Shown: positions 36,463-45,056, counted from the first letter of the stretch. The stretch is 64,000 nt of DNA from Roseobacter litoralis Och 149 (GCF_000154785.2 NC_015730.1:2790001-2854000); one strand, 5' to 3'. Program-made: numbers and translations. Notes: a model not told the origin generated them from the letters alone.

Positions 36463-37067
36463 AGCAAGCTCTCCGCGTGTTTCAGGTCTTCGGGCGTGTT
36501 GACGTTGAAGAAGGGATCAAAGGTCGTCACAGGGAACAAGGCCTCGCGACCCTCATGCTGCTCCGTCCATAAAACCACTTTGCGCAAGCCCCCGCGCAGC
36601 GCGTCGCGCAGATCGTCCCGCAAGGCCACGGGCCAGACGCCAAATGTCGGATGGCGCACGCGGCCCCGTTTTGCATCCGGTGTTGTGGCGAGCGCGAGGG
36701 GATGGCTCATGCTCTCACTGACCAGCAGCAGGCGCGGCACCAGATCGCCCGGAAAAAACGGCGTGTCAGCCGCCGCTGTCACAATCGTATCCGCGCCTTT
36801 CTCCGCCGCCCAATCAAGCCCGGCCAACACACCGGCAAGCGGCCCGGCAAAGCCATCAATGCTGTCGGGCAGCACGGGTAAACCATACTGTGCAAAACGC
36901 GCCGCATCGCCATTGGCGTTCAGCGCCAGCCCCGCAACCTGAGGCTCCAGACGCTCAATCACATGCGACAGAAGGGTGCCACCCCCAAGGTCCAGCAGCC
37001 CCTTGTCGCCCCCGCCCATGCGCGTCGATTGCCCGCCGGCGAGGATCACACCCAACGGTTGCTTCAC
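36459..37067 (-). CDS. mobA: Molybdenum cofactor guanylyltransferase
   Basis: Transfers GMP from GTP to molybdopterin to give the MGD cofactor used by formate dehydrogenase and similar enzymes. It has 202 residues. The nucleotide-binding signature GVILAGGQSTRMGGGDKGLL (about 6-25) and TAADTPFFPGDLV are typical, and the C-terminus ends NVNTPEDLKHAE as in MobA. It overlaps fdhD upstream and mobB downstream by 4 bases each, forming one operon for MGD-containing enzymes. Confidence 0.95.
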   Translation of the reverse strand: MKQPLGVILAGGQSTRMGGGDKGLLDLGGGTLLSHVIERLEPQVAGLALNANGDAARFAQYGLPVLPDSIDGFAGPLAGVLAGLDWAAEKGADTIVTAAADTPFFPGDLVPRLLLVSESMSHPLALATTPDAKRGRVRHPTFGVWPVALRDDLRDALRGGLRKVVLWTEQHEGREALFPVTTFDPFFNVNTPEDLKHAESLL

Positions 37068-37951
37068 ATCGCCCCCTTGCGTCCGGCGCGACGCGGTTCC
37101 TGCGCAATGTCATCGGGGTTTGCATCCCGGATCAGGCGGTCTTCACCGCTCAGACAGATAAACCGTTGCCCCTTCATCCGGCCGATCAGCGTCAGGCCCA
37201 CTTCGCGGGCGATCTCGACCCCCCAGGCCGTAAACCCGGAGCGCGAAGCCAGCACAGGGATGCCCATCATCGCCGTTTTGATGACCATTTCAGACGTCAG
37301 ACGCCCCGTCGTATAAAGCAGCTTGTCCGCCGCCTGCACCTTTTCGGACAGCATCCAGCCTGCAATTTTGTCCACGGCATTGTGGCGGCCCACGTCCTCC
37401 ATATAGACCAGCGGGCGCGCCTCGTGACACAGCACCGTGCCATGGATCGCACCGGCTTCAAGGTAAAGCGAAGGCGTGCGGTTGATCCGCGCGCTCAACG
37501 CATAAAGCCAGGAGGTGCGCACAGATGTCGCGGGCAGGCGCACATCCTGCAACCCCTCCATCATGTCGCCAAACACCGTCCCCACCGCGCAGCCACTGGT
37601 GCGGGTTTTCTTGCGCATTTTCTCTTCGTAATCGGTCTTGCGGGCGGTGCGAACAATCACCGTTTCGAGGTCTTCGTCATACTCAACGCCGGTAATATCG
37701 TCGTCATCGCTGAGCATGCCCTGATTGCGCAAAAAACCCAGCGCAAGGTAGTCCGGATAATCCCCGATGGTCATCGCCGTCACGACTTCCTGCGCGTTCA
37801 GGAAAATCGTCAACGGACGTTCCTCGACCACATTCGTGGCGACCTCAGCGCCGGTGTGATCTGTCCCCGTCACAGCACGCGTCAACCGCGCTGCAGATGG
37901 GTCGGGCGCGATGAGATAATCGTCCGTATCTTCAAGTCTGGCCAATTGCAT
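37064..37951 (-). CDS. fdhD: Formate dehydrogenase accessory sulfurtransferase FdhD, single-cysteine form
   Basis: FdhD transfers sulfur to the molybdenum of formate dehydrogenase. With ATG 37951 as start (MQLARLEDTDDYL) it has 295 residues. The frame continues to TTG 38002, which would abut the divergent azlC start, so I prefer the ATG, though a GGGGGG run is very near it and TTG 37945 is also possible. The family blocks ERPLTIFLNAQEV, FLRNQG and the C-terminal YMEDVGRHNAVDKI and SRSGFTAWGVEIA are clear. In E. coli the active motif has two cysteines (CxxC); here the equivalent is SGCAVG with only Cys-121. No formate dehydrogenase gene is in the window. Confidence 0.88.
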   Translation of the reverse strand: MQLARLEDTDDYLIAPDPSAARLTRAVTGTDHTGAEVATNVVEERPLTIFLNAQEVVTAMTIGDYPDYLALGFLRNQGMLSDDDDITGVEYDEDLETVIVRTARKTDYEEKMRKKTRTSGCAVGTVFGDMMEGLQDVRLPATSVRTSWLYALSARINRTPSLYLEAGAIHGTVLCHEARPLVYMEDVGRHNAVDKIAGWMLSEKVQAADKLLYTTGRLTSEMVIKTAMMGIPVLASRSGFTAWGVEIAREVGLTLIGRMKGQRFICLSGEDRLIRDANPDDIAQEPRRAGRKGAM

Positions 37952-38001
37952 CCCCCCCGACACTGATGTAGCTGTCCGCGCACCCTGTATAAAAGCATCC
38001 A

Positions 38002-38733
38002 ATGTCCTTCACCACAGCGAAAACACCCGACTTGCATTCCGTCTTCTGGCGCGGGTTCCGCGGTGGCATACCGTTTGTTTTCGTGGTCGGACCCTTTGCC
38101 GTGCTCTTTGGCGTGCTGGCGACCGAAGCAGGGCTCAATATTCTGGAAACGCTTGCCTTTTCGGTTGTGGTCATTGCTGGGGCGGCGCAATTCACCGCGC
38201 TGCAACTGATGGCGGAAGAGGCCCCGACGATTATCGTTCTCGCATCCGCTCTGGCGGTGAATTTGCGCATGGCCATGTACTCGGCATCGCTGACCCCCTA
38301 TCTGGGCGCAGCACCTTTGTGGAAACGGGCCTTTCTCGCCTATTTCATCCTCGATCAGTCCTATGCCTGCGCCACGGTCGAGTATGAAGCCAAACCACAG
38401 ATGACCTTGCCCGAACGGCTGGCGTATTTCTTTGGCTGCGTCGCTCCTGTGGTGCCAGCATGGTATCTCTGCACCTATATCGGGGCGGTGATCGGTACGC
38501 AGGTCCCGGACAGCTGGGCGCTGGATTTCGCGCTTCCGATTACGTTTCTCGCCTTGATGGCGCCCATGCTCAGAACACCCGCGCATCTGGTGGCAGCTTT
38601 CGTGTCCATCCTCGTTAGCCTGCTTGCGGCCGGATTGCCCTATTCCATGGGACTGCTGGTGGCCGGGGTGCTTGCGATGATGGCAGGCGCACAGGCCGAA
38701 GTCATCTTTGACCGCCGGAAACCAGCCCCATGA
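38002..38733 (+). CDS. AzlC-type branched-chain amino-acid exporter subunit
   Basis: A 243-residue membrane protein with about six helices, for example FVFVVGPFAVLFGVLA, LAFSVVVIAGAAQFTALQL, VLASALAVNLRMAMYSASLT and the pair near the end. The block FSVVVIAGAAQFTALQLMAE and RMAMYSASLTPYL are AzlC hallmarks. It works with the small AzlD partner that follows, overlapping by 4 bases, to export branched-chain or related amino acids. Its start lies directly against the fdhD coding region on the opposite strand. Confidence 0.88.
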   Translation: MSFTTAKTPDLHSVFWRGFRGGIPFVFVVGPFAVLFGVLATEAGLNILETLAFSVVVIAGAAQFTALQLMAEEAPTIIVLASALAVNLRMAMYSASLTPYLGAAPLWKRAFLAYFILDQSYACATVEYEAKPQMTLPERLAYFFGCVAPVVPAWYLCTYIGAVIGTQVPDSWALDFALPITFLALMAPMLRTPAHLVAAFVSILVSLLAAGLPYSMGLLVAGVLAMMAGAQAEVIFDRRKPAP

Positions 38734-39056
38734 TCGACAAAAGTGATCTGTGGTTCGTGATCATTGGCCTTGGCGTCGGCAGCTATTTCCTGCGCTTTGC
38801 CTTCATCGGGCTGGTCGGGTCGCGGCAAATGCCGCCCTGGCTGCTGCGACACCTGCGCTACACGGCCGTGGCGATCCTGCCTGCTCTGGTCGCGCCGCTG
38901 ATCGTTTGGCCAGCGGCCACAGATGGCATGCTGGACCCTGCACGGCTGGCGGCGGCGGTTGTGACGCTCACGGTCGGTCTGATCACGCGCAACGTGTTTG
39001 GTGCAATATTCGCCGGAGCCTTGACGCTTTATGCGTTGCTATATCTCTTGGGCTGA
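38730..39056 (+). CDS. AzlD-type small subunit of the amino-acid exporter
   Basis: A 108-residue, four-helix membrane protein: IIGLGVGSYFLRFAFIGL (the conserved YxxRxxxF block), PPWLLRHLRYTAVAILPALV with the AzlD-type LRYTAVAILPAL motif, then two more helices. The ATGA overlap with azlC implies coupled synthesis and a complex between the two. Its substrate is not defined by sequence. Confidence 0.87.
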   Translation: MIDKSDLWFVIIGLGVGSYFLRFAFIGLVGSRQMPPWLLRHLRYTAVAILPALVAPLIVWPAATDGMLDPARLAAAVVTLTVGLITRNVFGAIFAGALTLYALLYLLG

Positions 39057-39062
39057 CGCGCG

Positions 39063-39680
39063 TCAGATGGGGGCCGCGTTGATTCCGTCCAGCACATCGC
39101 CTGCATCGTTTTCATAGTATTTTGATGTCTCGACATCGTCCCGCTTGTCAATTTGGTCCATCAGATTGACCGGAAAGAATGTCACCGATATCTCTTCGAA
39201 CCCCGGCACCTGACGCAGGATCGAAGAAGTCGCATTGGCGCAGAATGCACTGCCGACCGCCCCGTTGGATTGCACCAACGCAAGGGCGCGTTCCGCCTGT
39301 TCTGGTGTGACCGCAATTTCCTGAGATACGACGTGATATGTGTCGCGCGCATGCGCACTTTTGTAGGCCGCCACCCAACCCGGCGACATGCCATACAGCA
39401 CGTCACCCCGTTCCCTGATCCGTTCGTGTTCGAAAGATCCTGCCGGGTCAAAAATGACCTGCTGGCTGCCTGACACCATAAGCGCCGAATGGCCGCCGTT
39501 GCCTGTTCGGTTGTTTACGACGGTGAAAACGGTCAGTTTCGGCGCATCGCGCGGCACATATGCGACCGCCTGCGCCTCCTCAACGGTGGCGTCATTGAAA
39601 CTACCGCCAGCGCAGCCAGCCAATGTCAAAAGAAGTACCGCGACGCAGGTCAGTCGCGCCGAACGTATCACGCCGCTCAA
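39063..39680 (-). CDS. Lipoprotein with a permuted NlpC/P60-like domain (tentative)
   Basis: A 205-residue protein with a lipobox LTLAGCAGG, so it should be lipid-anchored after cleavage before Cys-23. Downstream, GNGGHSALMVSGSQQVIFDP contains a His in a papain-like arrangement, and FCANATSSILRQ later supplies a Cys; this His-before-Cys order is that of circularly permuted NlpC/P60 enzymes (YiiX/LRAT-like). It starts at TTG 39680, overlapping the stop of the oxidase subunit gene by 4 bases (GTG at 39671 is an alternative). A peptidase or acyltransferase activity is a tentative inference. Confidence 0.6.
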   Translation of the reverse strand: MSGVIRSARLTCVAVLLLTLAGCAGGSFNDATVEEAQAVAYVPRDAPKLTVFTVVNNRTGNGGHSALMVSGSQQVIFDPAGSFEHERIRERGDVLYGMSPGWVAAYKSAHARDTYHVVSQEIAVTPEQAERALALVQSNGAVGSAFCANATSSILRQVPGFEEISVTFFPVNLMDQIDKRDDVETSKYYENDAGDVLDGINAAPI

Positions 39681-39811
39681 GTGATAAAGATCGCCATCCA
39701 GATGAACAGAACGATAATTGCGATAACCGTCCGCATCGTCCAGCGCATAAACCCGTCAAAGGTCTTTTCTTGTTCTTCAACGTCCATATCACCGTGTTTG
39801 TGTTCTGCCAT
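39677..39811 (-). CDS. aa3-type cytochrome c oxidase subunit IV
   Basis: A 44-residue protein starting MAEHKHGDMDVEEQEKTFDG and ending in a single membrane helix (MRTVIAIIVLFIWMAIFIT). The acidic N-terminus followed by TFxGFMRW and one helix is the pattern of the small fourth subunit of alphaproteobacterial aa3 oxidase. ATG 39811 has AAAGGA eight bases upstream; the in-frame open region above it (to 39877) is not used in the family. The other oxidase subunits are not in this window. Confidence 0.88.
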   Translation of the reverse strand: MAEHKHGDMDVEEQEKTFDGFMRWTMRTVIAIIVLFIWMAIFIT

Positions 39812-39974
39812 TGCCGCAGTCCTTTGTTTCTTTAAGTTCCGACATTTATCCAAGCCGTACTGGATTCGATGCGTCATGTCACGCGATCCCGCCCCACCTG
39901 CGCGGAAAAATCACAGCCCGCAGGGGCATTCGGCCCGGCAGTGGCATCGATCAACCACAACAGGGGTGAAAAAC

Positions 39975-40439
39975 TCAGCCCTGCTTGTCCAACTCCTGCG
40001 CCAGTCGAAAGCCAATCCGGTTCGGTTCTGATTTCTCCGCAGGCTTTGGCAGTGCGCGCAGCATGACGTTCAACTGGCTGACGTGCTGCACCATCTGCGT
40101 CTTGCTGCCTGCGCCATCCACGCCGTAGAAGGTTACGATATCCGGCGCAAAATATCCCATGCCTTCGATGCGCAGCACACCGGCATCCCCACCGGTAAAC
40201 CCCATTGCAACCTCTTGCGAGTTATCCAGCTGCTCTTCGAAATTCTTGAGATAGAGGATGATACGTTCGTAAGCCCACTGCGCTGGCGACTTTTCCACAG
40301 CTGGCTTGTCGGTAAGCGCCTTGGGCAGGGGTTTGGCACAGGCGTTTGACGCATCCGGGTCCGCGTGAATCTCATGAAGTCCTGCAAGTGCGGCCGCCTC
40401 CAGCGCCTCGGCTGCGGTGGTGATACGTTCGCCCATCAT
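39975..40439 (-). CDS. Conserved hypothetical protein, probably DUF6173
   Basis: A 154-residue soluble protein. After a variable, Ala-rich first third comes the conserved-looking core KSPAQWAYERIILYLKNFEE, EVAMGFTGGDAGVLRIEGMG, YFAPDIVTFYGVD and the end QLNVMLRALPKPA, NRIGFRLAQELD. I recall this core from the family DUF6173, which is unassigned. It follows the MBL-fold gene on the same strand with no gap (start ATG 40439, ribosome-binding AAGGAG inside the end of that gene), so it belongs to the acyl-CoA dehydrogenase operon. Confidence 0.7.
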   Translation of the reverse strand: MMGERITTAAEALEAAALAGLHEIHADPDASNACAKPLPKALTDKPAVEKSPAQWAYERIILYLKNFEEQLDNSQEVAMGFTGGDAGVLRIEGMGYFAPDIVTFYGVDGAGSKTQMVQHVSQLNVMLRALPKPAEKSEPNRIGFRLAQELDKQG

Positions 40440-41486
40440 TTACTCCTTGCGCTGATACACCCACGCACCATCGCCGCGAAGTGTGCGTGTCGCAAGCCCG
40501 GATTGGTAAAGGTGGCTAACGTGTGCGACCGCCTCCACCAGCGCCAGACCATATTCACCATCCCCGATTCTGCGTTTGAACAGTGGCGCAAAACACTCGC
40601 CCGCGGCCTTTGGCGTGTCGATAAACGCCAATAGCCTGCTCAGCGCGCCATGGTGATTGTCAATCAGTTGCGACAGGCGCATCGGCAGCCCGGTGAAGGG
40701 CAGTTTGTGCCCCCCCAGAACCAGATGATCAGGCCGCGCGATAGCGGCAAAACGTTCGCAGCTTTCGAGCCAGTCACCTATCGGGTCGGCCATCGGTTCG
40801 GTAGCATAAACCCCGATATTGGGGCTGATGGAGGGCAGGATCTGATCGCCCGCAATCACCAGATTGTCGTCCCGACTCCAGAAGGTGGCATGTTCAGGTG
40901 CATGGCCATTCCCGGTGTGGATGTCCCACTGACGCCCGCCGAATTCGATCACATCGCCCTGTTTTAGACGCGTAAAGCCCAAGGGCATGGGGGCCACCAC
41001 ATCTGCAAAGTTGAAAGGGCGTTCCACCCGGCGCCGCGCCAGAACCTCCGGGTCCATCCCCGCGCTTTGGTAAAAGGCGATGCTCTCGTCCGATGGCACG
41101 GCCTGTTCATCCAGCGTGAGCATGCGCGAAAACAGCCATGCGGTCCGTGTGGTCAGCAATTCTGCACCAAATTCGGATTGCAGCCACCCCGCAAGACCAA
41201 CGTGATCAGGGTGATGATGCGTGACAATAACGCGCGTGATCGGCTTGCCTTGCAACGGGCCGTCCATCAGCGTCCGCCAGATCGCCTTTGTGCGCCGGGA
41301 GGCAAAACCAGTATCCACCACCGTCCAGCTATCACCTTCATCCAGCGCATAGATGTTTACGTGGTCCAGCTTCATCGGCAACGGCAAGCGCATCCAGAGA
41401 ACGCCGGGGGCAACCTGCGTCGCCGTGCCCTCTTCGGGCGGGTTTTCCCACGGATACCGAAGGCCTTGTGGTGGTTGATCTTTCAT
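40440..41486 (-). CDS. MBL-fold metallo-hydrolase
   Basis: A 348-residue metallo-beta-lactamase-fold hydrolase with the metal motif THHHPDH at 89-95 and further ligands in the TGNGHAPEH and LVIAGDQILP blocks. A C-terminal helical domain (about 265-348) resembles the winged-helix tail of LACTB2-type relatives. It starts at ATG 41486, sharing one base with the acyl-CoA dehydrogenase stop (TGATG), so it is coupled to it. A thioesterase-like or lactone-hydrolase role in the same pathway is possible but not shown. Confidence 0.88.
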   Translation of the reverse strand: MKDQPPQGLRYPWENPPEEGTATQVAPGVLWMRLPLPMKLDHVNIYALDEGDSWTVVDTGFASRRTKAIWRTLMDGPLQGKPITRVIVTHHHPDHVGLAGWLQSEFGAELLTTRTAWLFSRMLTLDEQAVPSDESIAFYQSAGMDPEVLARRRVERPFNFADVVAPMPLGFTRLKQGDVIEFGGRQWDIHTGNGHAPEHATFWSRDDNLVIAGDQILPSISPNIGVYATEPMADPIGDWLESCERFAAIARPDHLVLGGHKLPFTGLPMRLSQLIDNHHGALSRLLAFIDTPKAAGECFAPLFKRRIGDGEYGLALVEAVAHVSHLYQSGLATRTLRGDGAWVYQRKE

Positions 41487-43180
41487 CAGGCTGCCAATTC
41501 CTCAAGCGTCAGACCATAAAGGTCATCTGCACCAATCTGCGCCTGCGCCAGCAAGGCTATGTGTTCGGGTAATAGACGGCGTATGTACAGACGTGCAAGC
41601 GCCTCTCGCGGCCCACCGGGTGCGGCAAGCGCTGCTTTCAGGTGCAGATAGCCGCCCAGAACACGTGCAAAGGCGCGCAGATAGCATGTCGCACCGGCAA
41701 AACGCGCATTCATGTCCCGCTCGGAGACCAGCCACTCGGTGCTTTCGCGCAGGCTTTCAGAGGCCTGCCAGACCGCTTCGGCAAGCTCCGGCAGGGTGGT
41801 TTTTGCATGCTCCGCGCAAGCTTCGATCTCATCCAGCAAACGATGTGCCGCCTCGCCATTGTCGGCCATCTTGCGCGCGACAAGGTCCATGGCCTGAATC
41901 CCGTTGGTGCCCTCATAGATTGCGGTCACCCGCACATCGCGGCTGAACTGGGCCGCCCCGGTTTCTTCGACAAAACCCATGCCGCCGTGCACCTGAATGC
42001 CCGCATCCGCCACGGCAATCCCGGTATCACTGCCAAAGGCTTTGGCGATGGGCGTCAGCAAGGCGGCGCGCGCCTGCCAGTCGGCACTGCCTGTCGCATG
42101 CGCCATGTCGATCGCCACCGCACAGGTCAGACCGATGACGCGTGCGGCATAGATATCAGCCTTCATCGTGCCCAGCATCCGGCGCACATCCGCATGATTC
42201 ACGATGGCGCTCTTGCCCTGTTTACGCTCGCGCGCATAGCTCAGCGCTTGTTGATAGGCGGCCTCGGCCACGCCGGTCCCCTGCCCGCCGACGCCAAGGC
42301 GCGCGTTGTTCATCATCGTGAACATCGCCGCCATGCCGCCTTCTTTCTCTCCAATCAACCAGCCGGTCGCGGCGTCATATTGCATCACAGCCGTGGGCGA
42401 TCCGTGCAGGCCGAGCTTATGCTCAAGGCTCACCACCTTGACGGTGTTCTGCGCGCCCAGCGTGCCATCCGCATTGGGAATGAACTTGGGCACGAGAAAC
42501 AGGCTGATCCCCTTTGTCCCTGCAGGCGCATTGGGCAGGCGTGCCAGAACAAGGTGGCAAATATTGTCCGCAACATCGTGATCGCCCCAGCTGATATAGA
42601 TTTTCTGCCCCGTCACCGCATAGGTGCCATCGCCGTTGGGCTGCGCCTTTGAAGACAGCGCACCAACATCCGAGCCCGCCTGTGGTTCGGTCAGGTTCAT
42701 GGTCGCGGTCCACTCACCCGCGGTCAGTTTGGGCAAGTAAAGCGCCTTGATCTCGTCGCTGGCATGGTGCTGCAGCGCTTCGATCTGGCCCTGCGCCATC
42801 AGCGGAGCGATCTGCAACGACAAACACGCACCACTCATCATCTCGTTCACAGCACTGGTCACCGCCATCGGCAAGGCCATGCCGCCAAATTCGGGATCTG
42901 CGGCCATGCCAACCCAGCCCCCTTGCGCGATGGCTCTCCATGCCACGTCAAAGCCGGGGGGCGTTCTGACCACGCCATTTTCAAGCCGCGCCGGATGCAT
43001 GTCCCCGATGCGCTGCAAGGGGGCGAGCACCTCATCGCACAGCTTGCCCGCCTCAACCAGAACGGCCTGCGTGACATCCGGGGAGGCTGCCTCAAACATC
43101 GACGTGGCGGATACTTCATCAAATCCGACCACATTGTTCAGCAGGAAAGAAAATTCTTCGACGGGCGCGCGATATGGCAT
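41486..43180 (-). CDS. Acyl-CoA dehydrogenase, DmdC-like
   Basis: A 564-residue FAD enzyme. The N-terminal 40 residues (FLLNNVVGFDEV) precede the standard dehydrogenase core: GDVGALSSKAQ-type strand, MNLTEPQAGSDVGAL, the FAD-binding YISWGDHD, QVHGGMGFVEETGAAQF and YEGTNGIQAMDLVARK. A C-terminal extension of about 130 residues (after 430) matches the long-chain DmdC/3-methylmercaptopropionyl-CoA dehydrogenase architecture, of interest in marine roseobacters that degrade dimethylsulfoniopropionate. Whether the substrate is the sulfur compound or an ordinary acyl-CoA cannot be decided here. It heads an operon with the MBL hydrolase. Confidence 0.88.
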   Translation of the reverse strand: MPYRAPVEEFSFLLNNVVGFDEVSATSMFEAASPDVTQAVLVEAGKLCDEVLAPLQRIGDMHPARLENGVVRTPPGFDVAWRAIAQGGWVGMAADPEFGGMALPMAVTSAVNEMMSGACLSLQIAPLMAQGQIEALQHHASDEIKALYLPKLTAGEWTATMNLTEPQAGSDVGALSSKAQPNGDGTYAVTGQKIYISWGDHDVADNICHLVLARLPNAPAGTKGISLFLVPKFIPNADGTLGAQNTVKVVSLEHKLGLHGSPTAVMQYDAATGWLIGEKEGGMAAMFTMMNNARLGVGGQGTGVAEAAYQQALSYARERKQGKSAIVNHADVRRMLGTMKADIYAARVIGLTCAVAIDMAHATGSADWQARAALLTPIAKAFGSDTGIAVADAGIQVHGGMGFVEETGAAQFSRDVRVTAIYEGTNGIQAMDLVARKMADNGEAAHRLLDEIEACAEHAKTTLPELAEAVWQASESLRESTEWLVSERDMNARFAGATCYLRAFARVLGGYLHLKAALAAPGGPREALARLYIRRLLPEHIALLAQAQIGADDLYGLTLEELAA

Positions 43181-43300
43181 TGCGGGGTCTCCTCAAACGT
43201 ACTGCTACCTTGGCAAGAGGCAGCACAGCTTATAAAGCGTCGCTACAGCATGGGCCGCCCGGTCCGGCACAGCAATAGAAACGCGGCGTCACAGGGTTTG

Positions 43301-44245
43301 ATGAACACGACAGAGCCAACATGTCTGACGCCAACGCCGGATGGTATCGCGCAAGCAGCCGATCTGTTGCGCACGGGCGCGCTGGTCGCCTTTCCAACAG
43401 AAACGGTTTACGGCCTAGGGGCGGATGCACGCAATGGGCGCGCTGTTGCCGCCATTTTCGAGGCCAAGGGCAGGCCAAGTTTCAACCCACTGATTGTGCA
43501 TGTTCTTGACGCAACGCATGCCCGGCGGTTCTGCCACTGGTCTGACACGGCGGAAAAGCTGGCGTCTGCCTTCTGGCCGGGCCCGTTAAGCCTTGTTCTG
43601 CCGCTCACCGAGGGCCATGGACTGTCATCACTTGTGAGCGCCGGGTTGTCTACGGTGGCCTTGCGGGTGCCCGCGCATCCCACAGCGCGCGCCTTACTAC
43701 GCGCCTTTGACGGTCCCGTTGCCGCGCCCTCCGCAAACCCATCTGGCAAAATCAGCCCCACGACCGCCCAGCATGTGTCCGACGGGCTGGGTATGAGAGT
43801 TGGGGCAATTCTGGATGACGGGCCGTGCCGTGTAGGGCTGGAAAGCACAATCGTGGGTCTTGACGGGCCTGCCAGTCTCTTGCGGCCCGGCGGCCTGCCT
43901 GCCGAAGAGATTGAGCGCGTGCTAGGTCAAAAACTGTCGCGCGAAACAGAAGGCAAGATTTCCGCACCCGGACAGCTTATGTCACATTACGCCCCAAATG
44001 GCCGCGTGCGCCTGAATGCACAGAGGGCGCACGATGGTGAGGTCTTTTTGGGTTTTGGTGAGATGACATGCGATCTGAACCTCTCACCCAGCGGGGATTT
44101 GACCGAAGCGGCCAGCGTTCTTTTTGACTGCCTGCACCAGCTGGACGCCACAGGCAGCGCCATCGCAGTGGCACCCATCCCCCGACAGGGTCTCGGTGCC
44201 GCCATCAACGATCGTTTGCAACGCGCGGCCGCACCACGCCCCTAA
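43301..44245 (+). CDS. tsaC: L-threonylcarbamoyladenylate synthase (Sua5/YrdC family)
   Basis: Makes threonylcarbamoyl-AMP for the t6A37 modification of tRNA. It has 314 residues from ATG 43301 (MNTTEPTCLTPT); the frame is open upstream but without homologous content. The YrdC core (about 15-195) holds GALVAFPTETVYGLGADA and KGRPSFNPLIVHV, with SANPSGKISPTTA near 133. The C-terminal Sua5 domain (about 225-314) is present: APGQLMSHYAPNGRVRL. It is therefore the long, Sua5-type form. It converges on yqgE through a palindromic element at 44246-44344. Confidence 0.93.
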   Translation: MNTTEPTCLTPTPDGIAQAADLLRTGALVAFPTETVYGLGADARNGRAVAAIFEAKGRPSFNPLIVHVLDATHARRFCHWSDTAEKLASAFWPGPLSLVLPLTEGHGLSSLVSAGLSTVALRVPAHPTARALLRAFDGPVAAPSANPSGKISPTTAQHVSDGLGMRVGAILDDGPCRVGLESTIVGLDGPASLLRPGGLPAEEIERVLGQKLSRETEGKISAPGQLMSHYAPNGRVRLNAQRAHDGEVFLGFGEMTCDLNLSPSGDLTEAASVLFDCLHQLDATGSAIAVAPIPRQGLGAAINDRLQRAAAPRP

Positions 44246-44344
44246 AGCGTCATGCGAAAAACCTGAATCACATAAAGCTGCCTGAAATCAAAGATTTCAA
44301 CGCGTTACGTGACACCCGATGTTTCAGGTATTTCGTCAGACGCT
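44246..44344. repeat. Nested palindromic element between tsaC and yqgE
   Basis: A 99-bp imperfect palindrome filling almost all the gap between two convergent genes. Its 24-base outer arms (44246-44269 and the complement of 44344-44321) match at about 20 of 24 positions, beginning AGCGTC and sharing CGAAA and ACCTGAA. Inside lies a perfect 7-bp hairpin, TGAAATC (44283-44289) with GATTTCA (44293-44299) and a 3-base loop. I recall similar intergenic repeats in related genomes, but only one copy is seen here. It could be a bidirectional terminator or a repetitive mobile-type element. Confidence 0.6.
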
Positions 44345-44352
44345 CTAGTTGT

Positions 44353-44907
44353 TCAGGCGTGACCTGCCGCTGGCGACAGGTTGATCGGATCAACGCCAAG
44401 GCTGTGCAAGGCCTCAGACCATTTGCGCGCAGCTGGCAAGCCAAAGACCAACTCGCTGGAAGCATTTGTCGTCAACCATCCGTTCTGTGCGATTTCGTTT
44501 TCCAACTGCCCCCCGCCCCACCCGGCGTAGCCGAGCATCATCAAGGCGTCGGATGGCCCGCGCCCTTCGGCGATCTCCTCCAGAATATCCAGCGTCGCGG
44601 TCATACCGAACGCACCGTCGACCACCAGAGTATTCAGGCTGGAGGTATAGTCGGTTGAATGCAGAACAAACCCGCGCCCTGTCTCAACCGGTCCGCCAAA
44701 ATGCACCACCATGTCACGCCCCTTTTGGGATGACAGTATATCCAGTTGGTCCAGAACGTCGCTCATGCGGATTTCGGGGGTGGGTTTGTTGATGATCAGA
44801 CCCATCGCACCTTTGGCCGAATGCGCGCAGATCAGCACAACCGCATTTTCAAAACGCGGATCGCCCATTGAAGGCATCGCCACAAGCAGTTTACCTCCCA
44901 GATCCAA
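44353..44907 (-). CDS. YqgE/AlgH family protein
   Basis: A 184-residue soluble protein of the UPF0301 family, function unassigned (AlgH in Pseudomonas affects alginate). The start appears to be TTG 44907 (reading [16 protein letters not shown]), with AAAGGA upstream; no ATG is in frame near the family's first residues. Family blocks are [33 protein letters not shown]-type VVHFGGPVE and [18 protein letters not shown]. Frame-extending codons upstream to 45117 carry no family similarity. Confidence 0.88.
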   Translation of the reverse strand: MDLGGKLLVAMPSMGDPRFENAVVLICAHSAKGAMGLIINKPTPEIRMSDVLDQLDILSSQKGRDMVVHFGGPVETGRGFVLHSTDYTSSLNTLVVDGAFGMTATLDILEEIAEGRGPSDALMMLGYAGWGGGQLENEIAQNGWLTTNASSELVFGLPAARKWSEALHSLGVDPINLSPAAGHA

Positions 44908-45056
44908 GTGCCATCCTTTGCAACATGTAAATACTCTGCCCTTCAAGATGGCGCGCCCATGGGCATGGCGCAAGACCAAAGAACCGATGATCCGCGAAAC
45001 ATGGCTGACCCGAACGTGACTTGGCTTTTTGTTGCCGGTGCCGCATAGAATACCGC

